A stretch of DNA of 64,000 nucleotides from Nocardioides sp. (GTDB taxonomy: Bacteria; Actinomycetota; Actinomycetes; Propionibacteriales; Nocardioidaceae). Within the stretch, counting starts at the first letter, position 1. Each line of letters starts with the position of its first letter. This document shows positions 57,829 to 64,000 of the stretch, piece by piece. Made by a program: the position numbers and the translations under genes. The stretch spans positions 62,001-126,000 of the forward strand of contig NZ_JASLGR010000026.1 of NCBI RefSeq assembly GCF_030150155.1. The letters run 5' to 3'. Below the pieces are notes generated by a model, which was not told the origin of the DNA, did not search any database, and was given only the letters and a program-made list of their open reading frames with translations.

Positions 57829-58977
57829 ATGAAGTCGAAGTTCCTCATCACCGGCGTGGCGGCTGCCGCCGTTGCCAGCACCATCGCCATGACGGCCCCC
57901 TCCGCTCTCGCGGACCCGCCGTCGGGCACGTACCGCACCTACGCCGCTGTCGGCTCGGACACGATCCAGGACGTCTGGAACGCTCTGGCGAACACCGGTG
58001 GCGCCCTGGCCGGCGACGACATCGCCTCCTACGACGCCTTCACCACCCCCGCCACCACCACGATCAAGACCAAGGCCGCTGGGGCGACCTTCACCCGCCC
58101 CACCGGATCGGGTGAGGGCGTCAAGGCCCTCAGCGCCGTGTGGGACTCCAGCTACGCCGGTCACGCCTACAAGGGCACCGCGCTGGTCAACGGCGAGGTC
58201 GACTTCGCTCGCTCCTCGTCGCGTCCCTCGGGCACCGGCACCGCCCTCACCTACGTGGCGTTCGCGCGCGACGCGGTGAGCGTGGCCTACCGTCCGACCA
58301 CCGGGCTGTCGGCCGGTCTCGACCTGACCACCTCGCAGCTGACCGAGCTCTACTCCGGGGTCAACGACTCGACCAACGACTCGGGCACCGCGGCCACCGT
58401 CGCGATCGTCTCGGGCGTGCCGAAGATCAACGGCGTGACCGTGGCGCCGAAGATCCCGCAGTCCGGTTCGGGCACGCGGTCGTTCTTCCTCGGTGCGATC
58501 GGCGTCACGACACCGGCCAGCTACGTCGAGACCAGCACCGCTCCCAGCACGCTTGCTGAGAACAACGGTGCGTCGATCCCGAACGGCGGCGACCTGATCC
58601 CGTTCTCGGCGGCGCAGTGGATCGCCCAGACCAAGGGCACCACGACGTCGACGATCTCGGGTCTGGAGATCGCCAAGGTCAACGGCTCGGCGCCGACCAA
58701 CGGTCTGACCGGCGCCAGCGCCGCGCCGGGCCCGCTCTTCGGCCACACGGATGCCAACGGCCGCTACGACACCACCCCGGCCACCGGCGTGGGCACGTTC
58801 AACCGCGACACCTACAACGTGGCCGACACCGCCAACCTGGGCAACGACCCGGTCCTGGCCAACGCCCTCACGACTGACGTGAAGTCGGCCGCGGCGCGGA
58901 CCACGATCACGAACTACGGCTTCGGCAACCTGAGCTACGCCGGCAGCACCGCCCTCACCGGCCCCTACGTCCACTGA
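57829..58977 (+). CDS. Secreted PstS-like substrate-binding protein
   Basis: A 382-residue exported protein with a Sec signal peptide (cleavage near residue 28, PSALA-DPP). The mature part is a PstS-type periplasmic binding fold: YAAVGSDTIQDVW at the start, GEVDFARSSSRPSG, VAFARDAVSVAYRPT, LTTSQLTELYSG and PKIPQSGSGTRSFFLGAIG. No lipobox, so it is released or held by partners rather than lipid-anchored as normal PstS. Transcribed from a region with a PHO-box-like array. First gene of the surface cluster. Confidence 0.85.
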   Translation: MKSKFLITGVAAAAVASTIAMTAPSALADPPSGTYRTYAAVGSDTIQDVWNALANTGGALAGDDIASYDAFTTPATTTIKTKAAGATFTRPTGSGEGVKALSAVWDSSYAGHAYKGTALVNGEVDFARSSSRPSGTGTALTYVAFARDAVSVAYRPTTGLSAGLDLTTSQLTELYSGVNDSTNDSGTAATVAIVSGVPKINGVTVAPKIPQSGSGTRSFFLGAIGVTTPASYVETSTAPSTLAENNGASIPNGGDLIPFSAAQWIAQTKGTTTSTISGLEIAKVNGSAPTNGLTGASAAPGPLFGHTDANGRYDTTPATGVGTFNRDTYNVADTANLGNDPVLANALTTDVKSAAARTTITNYGFGNLSYAGSTALTGPYVH

Positions 58978-58983
58978 TCCCTG

Positions 58984-59023
58984 CATGCTCGGCCGGTGGC
59001 GAACACGTCGCTGGCCGGGCATG
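58984..59023 (+). terminator. Hairpin after the PstS-like gene
   Basis: CATGCTCGGCC pairs with GGCCGGGCATG (one mismatch in 11). Lies seven bp after the stop; it may trim or attenuate the transcript so that the first gene is made in excess. Confidence 0.5.
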
Positions 59024-59053
59024 TCCCCTCCTCCTGAGAGACAAGGTCCTCCG

Positions 59054-60919
59054 ATGCACCTCCGATCCCGTCGTCCCCTCCTCACGCTGGTTGCCGGCGC
59101 ACTCGCGCTCACGGGCGTCGCCTGGTCGGCGGCGCCGACCGAGGCGCTCAAGCCGCAGGGCTCCCGCGTCGAGCTCCTCTATGGGTCGCCCGACCCGGCC
59201 CAGGCGATCACCGAGGCCAATACGCTGTTCGACTGGATCGGGCGTTCCCTCTACGTCTCGCAGGCCAACACCCTGCCCGACTCCGGATGCCACAGCGACG
59301 ACCAGTTGGCCGAGGCCGTGGTCGAGACCACCGCCGACGGCTCGGCCGAGTCGCCGGTGGTGCCCAACGACACCACGGGCCTCTCCTCGCTCTTCACCTG
59401 GTCTTTCCCCGGCGAGGTCTTCAACGGCGCCAACACCGTGATGGGGGCCGACAAGCACGACTTGATCAACGGGCTCAGCGGAAGTAGCTCGCTCTACACG
59501 CACGAGGGCTGGACGGCCAGCCCGAAGGTCAAGACGTCCTTCATCGCCAAGCTGTGGCCGGCCGGCACTGCCCTGAGCCTGGTCGTGGTCTGCGTGCTGC
59601 CGACCCCTGACGCATCGGGTGAGTACATCGTGCGGCGCGACGCCACCGGCCACGCCGCCACGTCCTGGCTGAACTTCGTCACCGTCGCCAGCCCGACCAA
59701 CCCCGCCTGGACCTCGCAGGGCTGGCGCCTCGTCTCGCCCAAGACGGTGCCCACCGTCGGGGTGGCTGCGTCGTTCGGAGCCGACGGCACCTCGGGGAAC
59801 GTCACCGTCTCCCTCAAGGGCGAGGGCGTCTCCGTGCTCAGCGGGGCGACCGGGAGCGTGGCGCTGTACGCCGGTGAGTCCACCACGGGCACGCCGGTCG
59901 GAACGGCTGAGGTCGCCGCCGGCACCGCCACCGTCCCGGTCTCCGGCCTGACGCCGGGCTCGGTGGTGAGCTACACCGCCGTGTACACGCCCGACGCCGC
60001 CGCTGAGGCGACGTACGCGTCGGCCACCTCGGACACCGCGACGTTCCAGGTCGGCAAGGCCGCCGTCGCGACCACCACCGCCCTGACCGTGACCGGAGCG
60101 CTCGTCCAGGGCCAGCCCCAGACGCTCAGCGCCACCGTGACACCCGCCAACGCCGGCGGCACGGTCACCTTCAAGGACGGCGCCGCAACGCTCGGGACCG
60201 TGGCCGTCGCCTCGGGCCGGGCGAACCTCACCCGGGTGCTCTCCGGCGGGGAGCACAGCCTGACGGCGACGTTCAACCCCACCGACACCACGGCGTACGC
60301 CGCCTCCAGCTCGCCGGCCCAGTCGGTGGAGATCGCGTCGCGGACCGCCAGCACCGTGACGCTGACGGCTCCGGCCGGTCGCTACGGCACTGCCACCACG
60401 GCGTCGGTCGCCGTCACCTCGGCCGGCGCTGCGGCGACCGGCTCGGTGACGGTCACGCTCGACGGCAAGCCCGTGCGCACCGTCGCGCTGGCCAACGGCC
60501 GGGCGAACGTGGCCCTGCCCGCCACGACCGGAGCCGGTCGTCACGCCCTCGCCGCCAGCTATGCCGGCAGCGGGACCGCTGCTGCGGCGACCGGATCGAC
60601 GACCCTCACCGTCGCGAAGGCCACCTCCCGGGCCAGCCTCACGGTGACGCCGAAGAAGGTGACCAAGAAGCTGGCGCGCAAGGGCAAGGTGGCGGTCAGG
60701 ATCACTCTCACCTCGCCCGGAAGCTCGCTCCGTCCCCGCGGACGGGTCACCCTCACGGTCGGCGGGCGCACGGTCGCCGGGACCGTCGGTGCCAACGGCA
60801 CCGTGACGGTGAAGCTGCCCAAGTCCACGGCCTCGAAGCTGACCGTGGTCCTCACCTATCGCGGCGATGTCAACGTCTCCGGTACGTCGGCCCGCCTCGT
60901 GATCAAGGTCAAGCGCTGA
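59054..60919 (+). CDS. Secreted Ig-like repeat protein
   Basis: A 621-residue protein with a signal peptide (residues 1-32) and no membrane anchor or sorting motif. Residues 35-245 form an unrecognised N-terminal domain; from about 250 there are four bacterial Ig-like domains (for example LTVTGALVQGQPQTLSATVTPANAGGTVTFKDGAATLG), and the last is strongly basic (KKVTKKLARKGKVAVR). It probably acts in the cell wall as a scaffold or adhesin for the neighbouring binding proteins. ATG 59054 begins the signal peptide. Confidence 0.82.
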   Translation: MHLRSRRPLLTLVAGALALTGVAWSAAPTEALKPQGSRVELLYGSPDPAQAITEANTLFDWIGRSLYVSQANTLPDSGCHSDDQLAEAVVETTADGSAESPVVPNDTTGLSSLFTWSFPGEVFNGANTVMGADKHDLINGLSGSSSLYTHEGWTASPKVKTSFIAKLWPAGTALSLVVVCVLPTPDASGEYIVRRDATGHAATSWLNFVTVASPTNPAWTSQGWRLVSPKTVPTVGVAASFGADGTSGNVTVSLKGEGVSVLSGATGSVALYAGESTTGTPVGTAEVAAGTATVPVSGLTPGSVVSYTAVYTPDAAAEATYASATSDTATFQVGKAAVATTTALTVTGALVQGQPQTLSATVTPANAGGTVTFKDGAATLGTVAVASGRANLTRVLSGGEHSLTATFNPTDTTAYAASSSPAQSVEIASRTASTVTLTAPAGRYGTATTASVAVTSAGAAATGSVTVTLDGKPVRTVALANGRANVALPATTGAGRHALAASYAGSGTAAAATGSTTLTVAKATSRASLTVTPKKVTKKLARKGKVAVRITLTSPGSSLRPRGRVTLTVGGRTVAGTVGANGTVTVKLPKSTASKLTVVLTYRGDVNVSGTSARLVIKVKR

Positions 60920-60940
60920 ACCTCCTGCCATGACGTCGGG

Positions 60941-60965
60941 GCTCGGGCTGTCGCACAGCCCGAGC
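60941..60965 (+). terminator. Hairpin between the Ig-like and large PstS genes
   Basis: GCTCGGGCTG-tcgca-CAGCCCGAGC, a perfect 10-bp stem with a five-base loop, 21 bp after the Ig-like stop. Confidence 0.6.
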
Positions 60966-61002
60966 ACCGACTCATGCTCCGCACTTCGCTCTCTAGGACG
61001 AC

Positions 61003-63810
61003 ATGGTGAACACCACTCGAGCATTCGCATCCACCTCGGTACCAGGCGTCGCCGCCGGCCTCGCCCTGGCGCTGGTGAGCGCGTTCGTGCTGCTCGCTCC
61101 GGGGGCGGCCGACGCCACCGCCACAGCCAGTGACGGATCGGACTGGGGATCCCAGGGGAAGCTGTCGAGCGACAGCGCGGTGACGCTGCGGTGGGACAAC
61201 ACCGACAATCCGGCCGGCTCGGTGGTTCCCCGCGACTCTCGTCAGGCTCTGCCGCACACCGACGGCAAGACCTACGCGAGCGTGTCCAAGTCGATCCGCG
61301 ACGCCTACGCGGCGGCGTTCGGCGCGGGCAACGGACTCGGCGGCCTCCAGGTGAGCGTCTCCCAGACCCGGGACCTGGTCAATCAGGCGGTCACGGTCGA
61401 GGTGTCAGGCGGCACCGGAGGCACAGCCGTCCCGGGAAGCGGCATGGCCAGCTACGTGCAGGTGTTCCAGTGCTGGGGCGCGATGGGAGCCGACGGCAAG
61501 CCCGACTCGGAGGCCGCCGATCCCGACCCCGCCACCTGCCAGACCGGGGCCGGTGGCGCGGACTGGGTGTCGATGACCCGGCAGGAGGACCGCTTCGTCG
61601 GCGGGGATGCCGCACTGCTCAAGGGCGGCGACTGGTCGACGTACGCCCAGGCCGCCGCGACCGGGCGGCAGGACCCGCCCTTCCTGACCGTCTCCGGCGA
61701 CGAGGACGGCAGCGTGCTCAACCAGAAGAGCACCTACTTCAACGCCACCACCACCAACGAGCTCTCCCACGCCACGCTGGACGGTCGCGGCGCCGCCCAG
61801 CGCAGCTTCGAGATGCAGACCGGCAGCGAGGCGCCCGGGCTCGGATGCGGCTACCGGACCGATGCAGCCAGCACCCGCACCTGCTGGCTGGTGATCGTGC
61901 CGCGGCTGGCACTCAACACGATCGCGGACTCCCAGATGGGTCCGATCTCCCCCTCGATCTGGGGACAGCGCCTTCAGGTCCCGCTCACCTTCCAGGACGT
62001 TCCGACCGCCTGCCCGAACGGCCGGGCCCGGGCACTGATCGCCGGATCGGAGATGGCTCGGAGCGCGTTCGCCTCGTGGACGCCCGGTGTGTGCGAGAAG
62101 GAGAAGCTGACGCTCGGCTACTCCACCGTCCCGGACTCCGTCGCCCGGACGCAGTACGCAGGCGGGGGGAGCGACGCGATCCTCACCTCCGAGCCGATGG
62201 CGAGCACGCAGCGGGCGGTCTATGTGCCGGTTGCCCTGACGGCTCCGGTGATCGGCTACACCTTGGACTACAAGCCTGAGTGTGTCGCCTCCGCGTCGTT
62301 GGCGATCGCCGACGTCGCCACCGAGGCGGCGGCGAGGAAGTGCGGCTATGACAGCCTCGCCGATCTCACGACCGACCGCGCCAAGAGCGGCTCCCTCGTC
62401 CGCGACCTGCGGCTCACCCCGCTGCTGATCGCGAAGCTGCTGACCCAGTCCTACGGCTGGGCCAGCATGGACGAGCAGCTTCCCTGGCTGGTCCACGCGC
62501 CGGTCAGCCTCTTCGCCGACCCGCAGTTCACCGCGCTCAACCCGCAGCTCCACCTCGGCCGCTTCGGTGGCAACGGTGACAAGCGGCTCGCCTCCAGTCT
62601 GCTGGTCGAGGCGAGTCGATCCGACGCCGCCAGTCAGCTCTGGAACTGGCTGTTGGCCGACCCGGCCGCGTCGTCGTTCCTCGCCGGATGCCCCGACGCC
62701 GAGGGGATGGCGATCAACCCGTTCTACTCGGCACGGACCTACACCTCGTGCCGTTCCCAGGCGACGGCCTTGGAGAGTGCTGCGGCTGCGGCTCGCAAGG
62801 CCACCTCGAAGCCCGACGGCTACGTCGACCTGGCGGTCAGCTACCCGCCCGAGGGCTCCCCGTACCCGCTCCCGGAGTGGTACGACGGCGGCCACCCCGC
62901 GGGCGCTCGGTCCAAGACCGAGACGGACTGGCTGCCCCGAGACGACTCGATGGCCATCACCGCGCGGAACACCTTCAACGGCGGGAAGAAGGCCGCCACC
63001 CAATGGTGTGCCACCTCCGTCGACGACAGCTGCCAGCCATCGCCGGGCAAGTGGGTCGCTCCGAGCGGGAAGATCGCCTTCGGCGATCGCCAGGCCTTCA
63101 CCGTCACCGACGCCTCCTCCGCGGCGCGCTACCGGCTCCCGACGGCGACGCTGTGCGACGACGACGGGAGGCACTGCGTCGGTGCCACCACCGCGAGCCT
63201 GCGGGTCGCCGCCGATCAGTTCGAGCGGTCCTCGGTCTCCAACGTCAGGTCCCCCGGTGACGCCGACCTCGCCGACGGCGCCTACCCGCTGACGATGCCC
63301 GTCTACGCCGCGGTCCGGCCCACCCTCGATGCGGCCACCCGGACGGCGTACGCCGACGCGCTGACGTTCCTCACCGGCACCGGTCAGACGGCCGGGCTCC
63401 AGGTCGGTGACCTTCCGCCCGGCTATGCGCCGCTCACCAAGACACTGGCCAAGGACGCGGTCGACGCGATCGCCGCCCTGCGCGCCGGGCTCCCCACGAC
63501 GGCGGTCTCGCCCTCGGCCACCCCCTCGACCAGCACCACCGCCCCCTCGACCACCCCCACCTCCGGGGCCGGCACCGGTCCCAACCCCGGTGGCACCGGG
63601 ATCACCGTGCCTGAGGGCACCACCCCCGGTGTCACCACCGTCGCAGCCCCCGGGCCGGCGACGGTGACGCCGGGGGCGCTGGTCCCGACCGCGGCGGGGA
63701 CGGAGACGTGGCCGAAGTACACGCTGCCGCTCGGTCTGGCGATCGCGTTGTGGTGCGGTCTGTTCGGGCCGCTGATGCGGACCCGCGCACGGTTCCGGGT
63801 GAGCCGATGA
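61003..63810 (+). CDS. Giant membrane-anchored PstS-like protein
   Basis: A 935-residue surface protein: signal peptide (about 1-38), a long extracytoplasmic region, a Ser/Thr/Pro/Gly linker (about 835-885), a single C-terminal membrane helix (KYTLPLGLAIALWCGLFGPLM) and a basic cytoplasmic tail. The centre has PstS-type features (QYAGGGSDAILTSEPMAS, AVYVPVALTAPVIGYTLDY, LRLTPLLIAKLLTQSYGW), but it is two to three times the length of PstS. Ten or more Cys suggest disulfides. Its stop overlaps the PstC-like gene start, which links it to a transporter. Confidence 0.8.
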   Translation: MVNTTRAFASTSVPGVAAGLALALVSAFVLLAPGAADATATASDGSDWGSQGKLSSDSAVTLRWDNTDNPAGSVVPRDSRQALPHTDGKTYASVSKSIRDAYAAAFGAGNGLGGLQVSVSQTRDLVNQAVTVEVSGGTGGTAVPGSGMASYVQVFQCWGAMGADGKPDSEAADPDPATCQTGAGGADWVSMTRQEDRFVGGDAALLKGGDWSTYAQAAATGRQDPPFLTVSGDEDGSVLNQKSTYFNATTTNELSHATLDGRGAAQRSFEMQTGSEAPGLGCGYRTDAASTRTCWLVIVPRLALNTIADSQMGPISPSIWGQRLQVPLTFQDVPTACPNGRARALIAGSEMARSAFASWTPGVCEKEKLTLGYSTVPDSVARTQYAGGGSDAILTSEPMASTQRAVYVPVALTAPVIGYTLDYKPECVASASLAIADVATEAAARKCGYDSLADLTTDRAKSGSLVRDLRLTPLLIAKLLTQSYGWASMDEQLPWLVHAPVSLFADPQFTALNPQLHLGRFGGNGDKRLASSLLVEASRSDAASQLWNWLLADPAASSFLAGCPDAEGMAINPFYSARTYTSCRSQATALESAAAAARKATSKPDGYVDLAVSYPPEGSPYPLPEWYDGGHPAGARSKTETDWLPRDDSMAITARNTFNGGKKAATQWCATSVDDSCQPSPGKWVAPSGKIAFGDRQAFTVTDASSAARYRLPTATLCDDDGRHCVGATTASLRVAADQFERSSVSNVRSPGDADLADGAYPLTMPVYAAVRPTLDAATRTAYADALTFLTGTGQTAGLQVGDLPPGYAPLTKTLAKDAVDAIAALRAGLPTTAVSPSATPSTSTTAPSTTPTSGAGTGPNPGGTGITVPEGTTPGVTTVAAPGPATVTPGALVPTAAGTETWPKYTLPLGLAIALWCGLFGPLMRTRARFRVSR

Positions 63811-64000
63811 GCACGCTGCTGCCGGAGTACCCGGCCGAGGGGATCGACGACGCCAAGCCGCAGCGCGTGGTGACGACGTACGCCGCCGTCGACCGCGCCT
63901 TCCGCGAGACCAGCCGCGGCGCAGGCACCTTCGTGCTGCTGGTGATGGTGCTGGTCGGGGCCTTCCTCACCATCCGGGCGGTCAAAGCGATCTCCTCGGT
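63807..64000 (+). CDS. PstC-like phosphate ABC permease, 3' end outside window
   Basis: The first 64 codons of a gene that runs off the right edge. After a 25-residue cytoplasmic lead comes DRAFRETSRGAGTFVLLVMVLVGAFLTIRAVKAI, which matches the helix 1 region of PstC permeases. ATG 63807 overlaps the stop of the giant PstS-like gene (ATGA). With two PstS-like genes and the PHO-box it indicates a phosphate-type ABC transporter. Confidence 0.7.
   Translation, partial: MSTLLPEYPAEGIDDAKPQRVVTTYAAVDRAFRETSRGAGTFVLLVMVLVGAFLTIRAVKAISS

Overview
The window is high-GC DNA (roughly 70%) with dense, often overlapping genes (ATGA/GTGA junctions), frequent GTG starts, an AlkB-rubredoxin fusion, a mycofactocin-type SDR, WXG100 proteins with an FtsK/EccC-like ATPase, and a class of promoter in which a TANNNT box sits 6-7 nt before the start codon. 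Together these point to an actinobacterium, most plausibly of the Nocardioidaceae; the genus is an inference. No rRNA, tRNA, transposase or CRISPR array was recognised.

Region by region. (1) 1-11 kb: a complete meta-cleavage pathway for 3-(3-hydroxyphenyl)propionate-type substrates, as mhpC-mhpA-mhpB on the minus strand and mhpD-mhpF-mhpE on the plus strand, with an AAHS-type MFS transporter, two IclR regulators inside the locus and a further IclR/XRE-cupin divergent pair at the left edge. (2) 11-18.7 kb: a solitary HipB-like regulator with a HipA stub, a DHA2 exporter with its TetR, an esterase, a small membrane operon with an MprF-like domain, and a YihY/BrkB protein. (3) 18.8-29.7 kb: HelD-type helicase, a TrpE-TrpG/PhzE-type fusion, zwf, a two-component system, and a MoxR/VWA pair. 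(4) 29.8-32.4 kb: a polar amino-acid ABC transporter. (5) 32.4-35.2 kb: a rearranged patch with one intact and two broken thiamine-binding (DUF77/MTH1187) genes, a DUF3892 gene and a 200-bp direct repeat. (6) 35-46.7 kb: two separate WXG100 neighbourhoods, a MarR/FUSC efflux pair, an aminotransferase, a cation/proton antiporter and a HerA-like ATPase. (7) 46.8-57.3 kb: an AlkB-rubredoxin/ferredoxin pair, a PucR regulator, a Rieske oxygenase with its own ferredoxin and reductase, an APC permease, a zinc alcohol dehydrogenase, an Lrp regulator, a mycofactocin-type SDR and a TetR. (8) 57.8-64 kb: a PHO-box-preceded cluster encoding two PstS-like binding proteins (one very large and membrane-anchored), an Ig-like surface protein and the start of a PstC-like permease.

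The most unusual signals are a family of 22-bp tandem repeats found at four places (22 units), which fill whole gaps between convergent genes in head-to-head arrangement and in one case encode the N-terminus of MhpA; the mosaic thiamine-binding locus; the PHO-box/Ig/giant PstS cluster; three ATTGCG boxes spaced exactly 31 bp in front of the Rieske operon; and a Rieske oxygenase with Glu where ring-hydroxylating enzymes carry a bridging Asp, as in carnitine oxygenase.
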